Below, in pieces: positions 7,089 through 15,925 of a stretch of 64,000 nt of DNA. Numbering within the stretch: the stretch's first letter is position 1; the number at the start of each line of letters is the position of its first letter. Origin of the DNA: Bacillus subtilis subsp. subtilis (GTDB lineage: Bacteria; Pseudomonadota; Gammaproteobacteria; Xanthomonadales; Xanthomonadaceae). The notes beneath the pieces are model-generated. The model searched no databases. It had not been told where the DNA came from and was given only the letters and a program-made list of their open reading frames with translations. Location of the stretch: contig JAHREJ010000002.1 in the NCBI GenBank assembly GCA_021733645.1, forward strand, positions 62,001 to 126,000, given 5' to 3'. The position numbers and the translations under genes were made by a program.

Positions 7089-9947
7089 CTAGGGCGCGCT
7101 GCCGTGCACGGCGCGCAGCGCCTGGTCACGTACCGAGCGCTGGGAGGTGTTGAGCGCGGCCGGGTCCTGGGCGATCACCGGCTCCAGGTAGCGGGTGCGG
7201 ATCTCCTGCATGCGCGCGTCGGCATGCATGCGCTGCAGCACGGCATACAGCCGCGAAGCGCTCTCGGTGGTGTGCGCGTCATACACCCCACGGGTGGACA
7301 TGCGCATTTCCAGTGCGGTGGCATGGGCATCGCGCGCGGCCTCCAGGTGCCCGCCGCGCGCCTCGCTGCGCCCGATCACATCCCAGGTGGCCGAGATCAG
7401 CCGGTTGTCCTCGGGCATGGCCTGCAGGTAGCCGGCCAACGCCGCATGCGCGGCCACCCGCGCCTGGTCGTGACGGTCGGTATTGGCCAGCATGCTGGCC
7501 AGCCCGCCCTGGGCGAACAGGGTCTGTGGGTGCAGGCGGCCAAAGATCTGCGCGTACTGGTCCAACAGGCCCCGCTGCAGGGCGATGGCACGCTCCAGCT
7601 TGTCCGGCCGCGACTGCTTGGCCAGCAACCGGATCAGGTCGGCGGTGCTGGCCATGCTTTCAGGATGGTTCGCCCCCAGCACCCGCTGCTGCTGGCTGCG
7701 CAGCACGCCCATGAAGTCCTCGACCTGGCTGAAGGCCGGTTCGGCCTGCGCCAGCCGCACCTGGTTGGCGGCCTGCAGGGCCGTGGCGCGAAGCGTGTCG
7801 GGATGGTCGGCGCCCAGGCTGCGCTCGCGGCGCGCATGCACCTCGGTGGCCAGGGCCAGCGAGCGCTCGTACTCGTTGAAGGTATTGCGCAGCCGGGCCA
7901 GCATCAGCATCGCATCCAGGGTGCGTGGTGCGTTGTCGCCGTAGCGCGAGCGGATCCGCGGCAACACCTGTTCCATGCGCGCCAGCGCATCTTCGCGGCG
8001 GGTAAGCTCGCTGAGCGTGGTGACGATGCTCAACTCCACCTCCAGCAGGGCCGACGCATCGCGTTCCAGCCGGGGCGTCCACTCCTGCACCAGGTCCTGC
8101 TGGCGCTGCAGCGCCACCACCAGCTCGCCCTGGCCGGCCATGACCTGGGCCTGGCGACCCTGCACGCGCAGCCACAACGGGTTGTACGGCTGGCGTTGCG
8201 GGGTGTGCAGGCGCAGGGCTTCATCCAGTACCGTGCGCGCTTCGGCCAGGCTGCCCTGCCGGTACAGCGCGTCGCCCAGGTCGGCCAGCGCCGACACCAG
8301 GCGCAGGCCGCTGTCGCCCTCGGCACGCTGGACCGCCAGCACCGTGCGCAGTTCGGTGACCGCCTCGGGGTAGCGACCGATGGAAATCAGCACACGCGCC
8401 AGCGACTGGCGCAGGTCGGCCGAGAGCGCCGGGTCATCGGCAAAATCGTGTTGCAGGCGTTCCAGTGCATGGGCCACCACGTAGCGCTGCAGCAGGTCGC
8501 GGGCGATATCCGAGGCCGGCACCTGTACCCCAACGCGGGTGCCGGCCGCGCTGCCCACCGGGTCCAGGGTGCGCGCCATCGCCTCGGCGTTGGCCGCCAG
8601 CATGGCGTGGCCCATGGCATCCACGTCCACGCTCTGCAGCATGTCCTGCTGGAAGCCGACCATGCGCTCCAGCTGGGCTTGCCGGTGCAGCGCCATCGCC
8701 TGCTGATCGCGCGCCTTGGACAAGGACCACAGCGAACTGGCCAGCCCCGCCAGGATGCAGCCCAGCACCAGGCCGGCCGCCGCCACCGGCACCCGGTGGC
8801 GCTGCAGGAACTTGCGCGCCACCAGCAGGCGCTGGTGCCGTGCCACCAGCGGCGGCCGGTTGTGCTGCCAGCGCTCCAGGTCCATCAGCAGGGCCGACAC
8901 ACCGTCGTAGCGCGCGCCGGGCAGCGGCTCGGTGGCCTTGCGCACGATCGCATCCAGGCCGTCCTCCAGCGCGCCGCGCAGCGCCCGCAACGAGGTACCG
9001 CAACCGGCGGCAACGGCCTGCTGTGCCGCCGCGTCACGGTCGCGCAGCGCACGCAGTGGCGACAGGGCATTGGCCATGCGGGCCGGGGGCCGTTGCCCGC
9101 ACACCAGTTCGTGCAGCATCGCGCCCAGCGAGTAGACATCGCTGCGCGCATCGATGTCGGTATCGCTGCCGGTCTGCTCCGGGCTCATGTAACCGGGGGT
9201 ACCGCCGCGGGTGCCGCCATCGGGCTGTTCGGCCGCGCCGCCGAAGGCGATGCCGAAATCGATGATCTTCGGGCGTGGCCGTCCATCCACCTCGCCCACC
9301 AGCACGTTGCTGGGTTTGAGGTCGCGGTGGATCACGCCCTTCTGGTGCGCGTGCTGTACGCCCTGGCAGACCTGGCGCAGCAGCTCCACGCGCTGGGCCA
9401 GCGAGGCCAGGCGTTCGCGGCACCAGCGGTCGATCACCTCGCCGTCGATGTACTCCATCACCAGGTAGGGGCGCTCGCCGTCATGCACGCCGGCATCGTG
9501 GATCTGCACGATCGCCGGGTGGTGCATCTGTGCCTGCATCCGGCACTCGAATTCGAAGAACGCCCGTTGGCGTGCGTCCAGCCCCGGGTTGGCGATCATC
9601 TTGATCGCCACCTGCTGGGTATACGCACCGTCGGCGCGATGGCCCAGGTAGACCCGGCCCATGCCGCCGGAGCCGATCAGCCCGTCCACCGCCCACGGGC
9701 CGCAACGCGTGCCGGGCGGCAGGATGGGGGGCGGGGCGTGCTGCAGCCCCGACACGGCCTGGTGGAGGGGGCCGCGCAGGCGAATGGTGGCCTCGGCCTC
9801 CACCGCCAGCATCGCGCTCAGTTCGCGCCACAGCAGCGGGTCATGGCCGGCGCGGGCCTGGATGAAAGCCGCGCGCGCCTCGCCGGGCAGTCCACTGGCC
9901 TGGTGGAACAACGCCTCCAGCAACGCCCAGCGTTCGGCGCTCAGCAC
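7089..9947 (-). CDS. pknS: Transmembrane Ser/Thr protein kinase with TPR-like sensor region (PknS-like)
   Basis: A 952-aa protein. The kinase domain covers about residues 80-360: Gly-loop IGSGGMGRVY (91-100), VAIK (Lys116), HRDLKPSN (207-214), DFG (230-232) and SPEQ (255-258). A single membrane helix lies at about 386-409, followed by about 540 residues of helical TPR-like repeats, predicted to be extracytoplasmic. In Xanthomonas citri a kinase of this design (PknS) phosphorylates EcfK to switch on the T6SS; adjacency to an EcfK-like sigma factor supports the same role. The GTG start overlaps the ecfK stop by 7 nt, and family similarity (LSAERWALLEALFHQA) begins at once. An ATG start further in would cut this region. 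Confidence 0.9.
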   Translation of the reverse strand: MLSAERWALLEALFHQASGLPGEARAAFIQARAGHDPLLWRELSAMLAVEAEATIRLRGPLHQAVSGLQHAPPPILPPGTRCGPWAVDGLIGSGGMGRVYLGHRADGAYTQQVAIKMIANPGLDARQRAFFEFECRMQAQMHHPAIVQIHDAGVHDGERPYLVMEYIDGEVIDRWCRERLASLAQRVELLRQVCQGVQHAHQKGVIHRDLKPSNVLVGEVDGRPRPKIIDFGIAFGGAAEQPDGGTRGGTPGYMSPEQTGSDTDIDARSDVYSLGAMLHELVCGQRPPARMANALSPLRALRDRDAAAQQAVAAGCGTSLRALRGALEDGLDAIVRKATEPLPGARYDGVSALLMDLERWQHNRPPLVARHQRLLVARKFLQRHRVPVAAAGLVLGCILAGLASSLWSLSKARDQQAMALHRQAQLERMVGFQQDMLQSVDVDAMGHAMLAANAEAMARTLDPVGSAAGTRVGVQVPASDIARDLLQRYVVAHALERLQHDFADDPALSADLRQSLARVLISIGRYPEAVTELRTVLAVQRAEGDSGLRLVSALADLGDALYRQGSLAEARTVLDEALRLHTPQRQPYNPLWLRVQGRQAQVMAGQGELVVALQRQQDLVQEWTPRLERDASALLEVELSIVTTLSELTRREDALARMEQVLPRIRSRYGDNAPRTLDAMLMLARLRNTFNEYERSLALATEVHARRERSLGADHPDTLRATALQAANQVRLAQAEPAFSQVEDFMGVLRSQQQRVLGANHPESMASTADLIRLLAKQSRPDKLERAIALQRGLLDQYAQIFGRLHPQTLFAQGGLASMLANTDRHDQARVAAHAALAGYLQAMPEDNRLISATWDVIGRSEARGGHLEAARDAHATALEMRMSTRGVYDAHTTESASRLYAVLQRMHADARMQEIRTRYLEPVIAQDPAALNTSQRSVRDQALRAVHGSAP

Positions 9948-10504
9948 CGTTGCAGCCGCGCCGCCAGCCACACCCGCACAAAGCGCAGGTCGCGCTCGGC
10001 GGTGGGCACTGAGATGTCCAGCAGTTCGGCCGTTTCGGCCAGGGTCAGCCCGACCAGCTCGGTCATGGCGAAGGCACGCGCCTTGCGCGCGTCCAGCTTG
10101 GCCAGTTCGTCGAACGCTTCGGCAATCACCGCCAAATCCATCGGCTGGGCGCCCGGGTCGACCAGGCGCACGGTCAACGCCACCTGCTGGCCACTGCGTT
10201 TTCCGCTGTCGCGCATGCGCGCCAGGTCCACCAGCAGGTGCCGCATCTGCAGTGAGGCCACTGCGTAGAAATGCCCGCGCGATGCGAAGCCATCCTGGCG
10301 CGAGGACAACCGCATCCACGCCTCGTTGACCAGTTCGGTGGGCTGGAAACCATCGGGGGGGTTGTGCGCCAGATTGCGCACCGCGATGCAGTGCAGCTCG
10401 TCGTACACCAAGCGGGCCAACGTATCGCTGGCCGGCGTTTCGCCGTCCTGCCAGCGCGCCAGCAGGTGGGTGATGGCATCCCCTGGTTTCAGTGTCGTGC
10501 TCAC
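9941..10504 (-). CDS. ecfK: ECF sigma factor of the kinase-activated type (EcfK-like)
   Basis: A 187-aa ECF sigma factor with sigma-2 (about residues 25-95) and sigma-4 (about 125-185; LTLAETAELLDISVPTAERD as helix-turn-helix). In ordinary ECF factors region 2.2 carries an acidic DAED-like patch; here the equivalent stretch is GFQPTELVNEAW, with Thr56 where acidic residues are expected. In X. citri EcfK and Vibrio EcfP, phosphorylation of a threonine here by the partner kinase supplies the missing charge. A GTG start at 10504 is used: GGAGGGA lies upstream at proper spacing and family similarity begins there. It is co-transcribed with pknS (7-nt overlap). It likely controls the surrounding T6SS genes. 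Confidence 0.9.
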   Translation of the reverse strand: MSTTLKPGDAITHLLARWQDGETPASDTLARLVYDELHCIAVRNLAHNPPDGFQPTELVNEAWMRLSSRQDGFASRGHFYAVASLQMRHLLVDLARMRDSGKRSGQQVALTVRLVDPGAQPMDLAVIAEAFDELAKLDARKARAFAMTELVGLTLAETAELLDISVPTAERDLRFVRVWLAARLQRC

Positions 10505-10742
10505 CTGCACTCCCTCCCTGGCTCGGTCGGACCGGCGCGTCCGGTCCCAGCCTCTGCAATCCAACGGCGGCGATGACACTCCATCGAGGCCGACCGGCAG
10601 GCGGCGGCAACGCGGTTCGACACAGTGTCTGCCGCTACCCCGGGCGGCGGCAAACAGCGATGCTACGCCACCGGGCGTGCGCGGTGTAGCGCGGTGTCCA
10701 GGATGCTGGCGCGCGAGTGTGCAACGGTATCGACGCGGGCAG

Positions 10743-10758
10743 CCGTCATTTCGTCTCA
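10743..10758 (-). promoter_or_regulatory. T6SS-associated 16-bp element, copy 3 (upstream of ecfK)
   Basis: The minus strand reads TGAGACGAAATGACGG, 238 bp upstream of the ecfK GTG. It sits in the 362-bp gap 10505-10866, where I see no credible gene. If it is the EcfK promoter, the sigma factor would drive its own operon. The long leader between it and ecfK has no obvious hairpin that I can support. Confidence 0.55.
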
Positions 10759-10866
10759 TCCCGGCGTTGGCACCGCCTGGAATCGATCAAAATCGGCGGC
10801 GTCCAGACCAATGGGTGACGGCCAGCACACATTGCGGGCTTGCACGGGATGCCCCGCCCGCCTGCA

Positions 10867-11154
10867 TCAGCCCACCAGCACCGTGAAGCATCCCAGCACG
10901 ATCACCCCGCCGTGCGCGGTGGCATCGCCCATTCGCGCCGCCGGCAGGCCCTTGATGAAGACCTTGGCCGAGCCTTTGACGATGCTGTCGGGGGGCCCGA
11001 CGCACACGCACTGGTCGCTCACCCGCGCCGCCGGCAGCCCCCCAATGAGCACGGTGGGCGCACCGGGCGCGATGATCGGGCCGCCGACGTGCGGGACGAT
11101 GCCGGTGACCATCGGGCAGGCGTGGAGGTCGGTCAGGCGGGCGGCGGGCTGCAT
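10867..11154 (-). CDS. PAAR-domain T6SS spike-tip protein
   Basis: A 95-aa protein that is entirely a PAAR fold. It has repeated Gly/Pro turns (GGPIIAPGAPTVLIGGLPAAR, IKGLPAARMGDATAHGG, ILGCFTVLVG) and His/Cys residues (H12, C14, C50, C52, H80) that could hold the tip metal. PAAR proteins sharpen the VgrG spike and often carry effectors. The ATG overlaps the stop of the upstream putative effector gene by one nucleotide (TGATG), pointing to coupled translation and probably to a PAAR-effector pair. The start was chosen by this overlap and by family length. Confidence 0.92.
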   Translation of the reverse strand: MQPAARLTDLHACPMVTGIVPHVGGPIIAPGAPTVLIGGLPAARVSDQCVCVGPPDSIVKGSAKVFIKGLPAARMGDATAHGGVIVLGCFTVLVG

Positions 11155-12029
11155 CACAGACCCGCACTTTTGAGGTCCTGTTTCACTCGAATCCGGTCCA
11201 ACGCACTGAAGCACTTCATGCGGCCGTCCATGTTCAGTTTTTTCATCAGTTTCTTGTCGTGGTCGCGGTAGATCGCGTAAACAATGAAGTCGGCGACATC
11301 CGGCGCACTGCAGTGAACCTGGATATCGACGGCGAAGGCGGTCTTTCCACGCAGGTGTTCCTCCACCACCGACATGTAGGTATTGAGCGCATAGTGTCCG
11401 GCAACCAGGTTGCTGGCCAGCGTGTAACCCCCCAGCGATACTCCCTGCAGATGGCACCACTCATAGTGGTTCTGCGAAGCGGGCGTGTAACGGCCCGCGT
11501 TGGGTGCGCCGTGTTTCTTCGCGTGTGACCATGCCGATACTTTTCCCATCGGCGTATTGGTGCACTTGCTGCGCTCGCCGTAAACGGCCGCGGTGATTTT
11601 TGACTGTGCAACGTGCTTCAGGGTCAACCCGGTGGGCGCCTTCTTCCGGAGGTTCGTCTCCATGCTTTGCCGGGTGAAACGCATGGCTGGCGTGTACTGC
11701 TCCGGCGGTGCCCAGTCGTCGTCTTGGGCCTTCTGCCGTTTGATGGGCTTGGAGACAACGGGGCCGTCGTCCTCCTCCTCGTCAACGAAATACTCCACCG
11801 GCGGGAGGCTGCGCTTCCGCGCCTGCCTGGCGACCTGGAACGCATAGGTCGCACCGGATTCAGCCGTGCTGCGCCGGGTAATGATGCGTCCGCGAGCCAC
11901 CAGGATGCCCGGGCAATGGGGGGCCGTACAGCCAACCACCGTGTGCGTGCGGAGCAACGTTGCCAGTTGGTCCAAGGGTATGCTCATGACTGTTTTGCAG
12001 ACACTGCATTGAAGCCGACGCCAGCTCAT
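11154..12029 (-). CDS. Putative T6SS nuclease-like effector with N-terminal CxxC region
   Basis: A 291-aa protein with no signal peptide. The N-terminus has two cysteine pairs (C8xxC11 and C34xxxxC39), which suggests a zinc ribbon. The middle is acidic and disordered-looking (about 80-110). The C-terminal part holds EWCHLQGVSLGGYTLASNLV followed by GHYALNTYM (residues 190-219). His193, the LGG turn, SNLV and Asn216 recall the His-metal (NUC/DRGH-like) endonuclease fold, but this is a resemblance by eye, not a proven match. It lies between an unknown 318-aa gene and a PAAR gene whose start overlaps its stop. A strong AAGGAG precedes the ATG. Effector function is inferred from context; an immunity gene is not obvious. 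Confidence 0.6.
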   Translation of the reverse strand: MSWRRLQCSVCKTVMSIPLDQLATLLRTHTVVGCTAPHCPGILVARGRIITRRSTAESGATYAFQVARQARKRSLPPVEYFVDEEEDDGPVVSKPIKRQKAQDDDWAPPEQYTPAMRFTRQSMETNLRKKAPTGLTLKHVAQSKITAAVYGERSKCTNTPMGKVSAWSHAKKHGAPNAGRYTPASQNHYEWCHLQGVSLGGYTLASNLVAGHYALNTYMSVVEEHLRGKTAFAVDIQVHCSAPDVADFIVYAIYRDHDKKLMKKLNMDGRMKCFSALDRIRVKQDLKSAGL

Positions 12030-12131
12030 CTCCGTCTCCTTGTCCTTGTCACCGCGCTTCTGGCCAGGTCAGGCGGCACTGCGAACATCACACCGATGGT
12101 GCGGCTACCGGGCCGGCTGTTTTCCGACCAC

Positions 12132-13088
12132 TCACACATCTTCGCCATTCCTGAAATACAGCACATCGCGCTTGCCATTCTCGGTGACGCGGACAAAGTC
12201 GCTCGCGGCCTCCGCAACGGCATTGCCCACCGCCAGGCGCTCGTTGCCGACCAGCAGGCGGAACACCTTGCCGCCCTTGCCCATCTTGGCCAGCGCGCCA
12301 CCGGTGTAGTCTTCGTTCAAGCCCACCGGCACGATGGCTGTATTCCACTTGTAGCACCAGTCGGCAACGGCGAACGACGGCGCGCGGCTGTTGTGCTGGA
12401 CCAGCCAGGCAATGGCATTGTTGAGCACCAGCCATGCGTCTTCCTTGAGCGTTACGTCCAGCTCGCGCGAAGACGGCAGGTTCTCCTGGATCTTGGGCGA
12501 AATGCTCTCCAGGGCCGTTCCGATCGCCGTGAGATTGGTCCACCAGTTCAGGTCGCCGCTGCGTGGCCGCGCCTTCTCACGGAGCTCTTCAGGATCATCG
12601 GTGCGCTGGCCGCCGTTGATGCCCCAGAAACCGCCGAATGCCGGCCCCAGGCACGCGCGGGCCACCGCGTCCGGGCTGAACTCACCGGCGTTGCGCACGT
12701 CGGTGTCCAGCTGATTGGGGGCCGTGGTGGCAATGGCCTTGATCCGTTTCCACAGTTGCGCGGCATCCAGCTCGGCGCCGAAGTTGAATCCCAGGCAATC
12801 GTTGCCGAACTCCTTCTTCAGGCCTTTGGAGTCAATTTCCTTCTTGGAGGCGTCCCAGAAGCGGGTGGCCAGCGCAGCGATGGCAGGCCCGATGTTGACC
12901 TGGCCACTCTTGCCGCGGGAGGCCGCGTTGTCCTGGATCAGCATGTAGCGGTAGGCCATGCACAGCACATAGGCGCACAAGTAGTAATACCGCCACGGAA
13001 GCACATGGTGATACGTCCAGTCGCCCACCGGCGTGGTGCCACCTGGACGGCTGTCGGGAAACTTCACCTTGAATTTCATCTCGGCCAT
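12132..13088 (-). CDS. Unknown T6SS-locus protein (possible effector or partner)
   Basis: A 318-aa protein I do not recognise. Visible features are WTYHHVLPWRYYYLCAYVL near the N-terminus (His27-His28), a motif FGGFWGINGGQRTDDPEE in the middle, and no signal peptide. The paired histidines followed by P and aromatic residues resemble, weakly, the HH motifs of HNH/Endo VII-type toxins, so it may itself be an effector. It could equally be a chaperone or immunity partner of the nuclease-like protein encoded 102 bp downstream. AGGAG precedes the ATG at good spacing. It starts 48 bp after tssH and is likely read from the same tssB promoter. Confidence 0.65.
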   Translation of the reverse strand: MAEMKFKVKFPDSRPGGTTPVGDWTYHHVLPWRYYYLCAYVLCMAYRYMLIQDNAASRGKSGQVNIGPAIAALATRFWDASKKEIDSKGLKKEFGNDCLGFNFGAELDAAQLWKRIKAIATTAPNQLDTDVRNAGEFSPDAVARACLGPAFGGFWGINGGQRTDDPEELREKARPRSGDLNWWTNLTAIGTALESISPKIQENLPSSRELDVTLKEDAWLVLNNAIAWLVQHNSRAPSFAVADWCYKWNTAIVPVGLNEDYTGGALAKMGKGGKVFRLLVGNERLAVGNAVAEAASDFVRVTENGKRDVLYFRNGEDV

Positions 13089-13136
13089 GGGCTGAAACTC
13101 CTGTGTTCAAGCAAGGTCATGGGCGCGTTGTGCCAT

Positions 13137-15875
13137 TCACACAACGTCATAGGAAAACTCTGCCGCCAGCACCCCCACCGTCATTGCCGACAGTGGCTGT
13201 TCTTCCAGTTGGCGATGCAGAACCTGTCGTGAAATCTCCGGCAACATCGAATTGGTCAGGATCGCGTCGATCATCCGCCCGCCCGATTCGCCCTCGGTGC
13301 AGCGGCTGACCACCAGCTGCACCACCGCATCGTCGTAGTCGAACGGGATGCGGTAGCGCGCTTCGATGCGCTGCTTGATCCGGTTCATCTGCAGGGTGAC
13401 GATCTGGCCGAGCATGTCCGCGCTCAGGGGGTAGTACGGAATGGCCACCAGCCGGCCCAGCAGCGCCGGCGGAAACACCTGCAGCAGCGGTTCACGCAGC
13501 GCCTTGGCCATCGCCTCCGGGTCGGGCAGCTGCTGCGGATCGCGGCACAGGCCGGCGATCAGCTCGGTACCGGCATTGCTGGTCAGCAGGATCAAGGTGT
13601 TGCGGAAATCGATGCGGCGGCCTTCGCCGTCTTCCATCCAGCCCTTGTCGAAGACCTGGAAGAACAGCTCGTGCACGTCGGGGTGGGCCTTCTCCACTTC
13701 GTCCAGCAACACCACCGAGTACGGCTTGCGACGCACCGCCTCGGTCAGCACCCCGCCCTCGCCGTAACCCACGTAGCCGGGCGGCGCGCCCTTCAGCGAC
13801 GACACCGTATGCGCTTCCTGGTACTCGCTCATGTTGATGGTGATCAGGTTCTGCTCACCGCCGTACAGTGCCTCGGCCAGCGCCAGCGCGGTTTCGGTCT
13901 TGCCCACGCCGGAGGTGCCGGCCAGCAGGAACACGCCGATGGGTTTTTCCGGGTTGTCCAGGCCGGCGCGGCTGGTCTGGATGCGCTTGGCGATCATCTG
14001 CATGGCATGGTCCTGGCCGATCACCCGCTTGCCCAGCAGTTCGGGCAGGCGCAGCACGGTGTCGATCTCGTTGCGTGCCATGCGCCCCACCGGGATGCCG
14101 GTCCAGTCGGCCACCACCGCGGCCACCGCCTGGTAGTCCACCGTGGGCAGCAGCAGCGGCGCTTCGCCCTGCAGCACGCCCAGTTCGGCCTGCACGATCT
14201 GCAGGCGCGCCAGCAAGGCATCGCGGTCTACCTGCACCGGGGCGTCGAGCACGGTGGTGGCCTCGGCGGTCTGCGCTGCGGTATCCGCCGCCGGCGTACT
14301 GTCGGTGGCCTCCGCCGCGCAGGTATCGGCACGCAGCTGCACGCGCAGCGCCAGCAGTTCATCCACCAACGTGCGCTCGGCGGCCCAGCGTTGCTCCAGC
14401 GCCTGCAGCCGCGCCTGCTCGGTGGCCAACAGCAGCGCGCAGCGACTGGCGCGCTCGTCCACCCCGATGCCGATGGCACGCTCGCGCTCGATGATGCGCT
14501 GTTCGGTCTGGAGTGCTTCGATGCGACGGCGGCTGTCGTCCACCTCGGCCGGCACTGCGTGCAGGCTCACCGCCACCCGCGCGCAGGCCGTGTCCAGCAG
14601 GCTCACCGACTTGTCCGGCAGCTGCCGCGCCGGGATATAGCGGTGGCTCAGTTTCACCGCGGCCTCCAGGGCTTCGTCCAGCACCTGCACCCGGTGGTGC
14701 CGTTCCATCATCGCCGCCACGCCGCGCATCATCCGCACCGCGCGCGCCTCGTCCGGTTCGTCCACCTGCACCGCCTGGAAGCGGCGGGTCAGCGCCGGGT
14801 CCTTTTCGATGTACTTTTTGTACTCGGCCCAGGTAGTGGCCCCCACCGTGCGCAGCGTGCCGCGGGCCAGTGCCGGCTTGAGCAGGTTGGCCGCATCGCC
14901 GGTGCCGGCCGCGCCGCCGGCGCCCACCAGGGTGTGGGTTTCATCCACGAACAGGATGATCGGGGTCGGGCTGGCCTGCACCTCGTCGATGACCGCGCGC
15001 AGGCGCTGCTCGAACTCACCCTTCATGCTGGCCCCGGCCTGCAGCAGGCCCACGTCCAGTGCGCGCAGCTGCACCTCCTTCAGGGCCGGCGGTACGTCGC
15101 CACGGGCGATGCGCTGGGCCAGCCCCTCCACCACCGCGGTCTTGCCGACGCCGGCCTCGCCCACCAGGATCGGGTTGTTCTGGCGCCGCCGCATCAGGAT
15201 GTCCACCACCTGGCGGATCTCGTCATCGCGGCCGATGATCGGGTCCAGCGTGCCGTCGCGGGCCTGTGCGGTCAGGTCGGTGGTGAAGCGGGCCAGCGCC
15301 TCCTGCTTGCCCATCGCCGCCGGTGCGATCGCCCCGCTGGCTTCGCCCGGCGCGCCCGCCGCGCCCAGTTGGAAGCCATCACTGGGGCGCTGGCCGTCTT
15401 CGGGCGACCCGGCGGTGATGCTGGCAAAGGCATCGCCCAGCGCCTCGGCTTTGAGCTTGTCGAACTCCCGCGAGATGCCCGTCAACACGCTGCGCAGCGA
15501 ACGCACGCTGAGAATGCCCACCACCAGATAGCCGCTGCGCACCTGTGCCTCGCCGAAGCTGAGTGAGGCAAACACCCAGCCGCGCTCCACGGCTTCTTCT
15601 ACGTGCGATGACAGGTCGGTGGCCGCGCCGGCACCGCGCGGCAGGCGTTCCAGTGCCTCGGTGACATCGCGTGCCAGGGTGGAGGCGTTGAGCTGGAAAT
15701 GGCGCACGATGCGGTGCAGGTCCGAATCGGGCAACTGCAGCAGTTGGTGCAGCCAATGCACCAGCTCCACCTGCGCGTTGCCACGCAGCCGGCAGAACAC
15801 GGTGGCGCTTTCGATGGCCCGGTAGGCCAGGGGATTGAGCTTGCCGAACAGGGCGCTGCGGCGGATCTGGGTCAT
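13137..15875 (-). CDS. tssH: T6SS sheath-recycling ATPase TssH (ClpV)
   Basis: A 912-aa ClpB-type AAA+ protein with two ATPase modules. The first Walker A is GEAGVGKT at 239-246; the second is GTSGVGKT near residue 655, followed by NMSEYQEAHTVSSLKGAPPGYVGYG typical of class I Clp proteins. The N-domain (1-150) binds the TssB/TssC sheath in the family, and the ATPase disassembles contracted sheaths for re-use. ATG 15875 is preceded by AAGGA and matches the family start MTQIRRSALFGKLN. It lies 50 bp after tssG in the tssB-led operon. Confidence 0.96.
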   Translation of the reverse strand: MTQIRRSALFGKLNPLAYRAIESATVFCRLRGNAQVELVHWLHQLLQLPDSDLHRIVRHFQLNASTLARDVTEALERLPRGAGAATDLSSHVEEAVERGWVFASLSFGEAQVRSGYLVVGILSVRSLRSVLTGISREFDKLKAEALGDAFASITAGSPEDGQRPSDGFQLGAAGAPGEASGAIAPAAMGKQEALARFTTDLTAQARDGTLDPIIGRDDEIRQVVDILMRRRQNNPILVGEAGVGKTAVVEGLAQRIARGDVPPALKEVQLRALDVGLLQAGASMKGEFEQRLRAVIDEVQASPTPIILFVDETHTLVGAGGAAGTGDAANLLKPALARGTLRTVGATTWAEYKKYIEKDPALTRRFQAVQVDEPDEARAVRMMRGVAAMMERHHRVQVLDEALEAAVKLSHRYIPARQLPDKSVSLLDTACARVAVSLHAVPAEVDDSRRRIEALQTEQRIIERERAIGIGVDERASRCALLLATEQARLQALEQRWAAERTLVDELLALRVQLRADTCAAEATDSTPAADTAAQTAEATTVLDAPVQVDRDALLARLQIVQAELGVLQGEAPLLLPTVDYQAVAAVVADWTGIPVGRMARNEIDTVLRLPELLGKRVIGQDHAMQMIAKRIQTSRAGLDNPEKPIGVFLLAGTSGVGKTETALALAEALYGGEQNLITINMSEYQEAHTVSSLKGAPPGYVGYGEGGVLTEAVRRKPYSVVLLDEVEKAHPDVHELFFQVFDKGWMEDGEGRRIDFRNTLILLTSNAGTELIAGLCRDPQQLPDPEAMAKALREPLLQVFPPALLGRLVAIPYYPLSADMLGQIVTLQMNRIKQRIEARYRIPFDYDDAVVQLVVSRCTEGESGGRMIDAILTNSMLPEISRQVLHRQLEEQPLSAMTVGVLAAEFSYDVV

Positions 15876-15925
15876 GGCGGTGTCCTTGGGAACAGGGAAG
15901 CGGCGGCACGGACGCACGGAGCGGT

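Noticed and set aside
7071-10268. 1065-codon plus-strand open frame opposite pknS and ecfK
   Set aside because: Antisense of a kinase with all catalytic motifs; composition typical of a shadow frame.
10743-10758. The 16-bp T6SS element as a simple inverted repeat for a dimeric repressor
   Set aside because: The element has no dyad symmetry, so a sigma-factor or other asymmetric site is more likely.
11174-11200. tRNA-like TTCGAATCC-type stretches (also near 26204)
   Set aside because: Both fall inside protein-coding genes and lack flanking acceptor and anticodon stems; no tRNA was found in the window.
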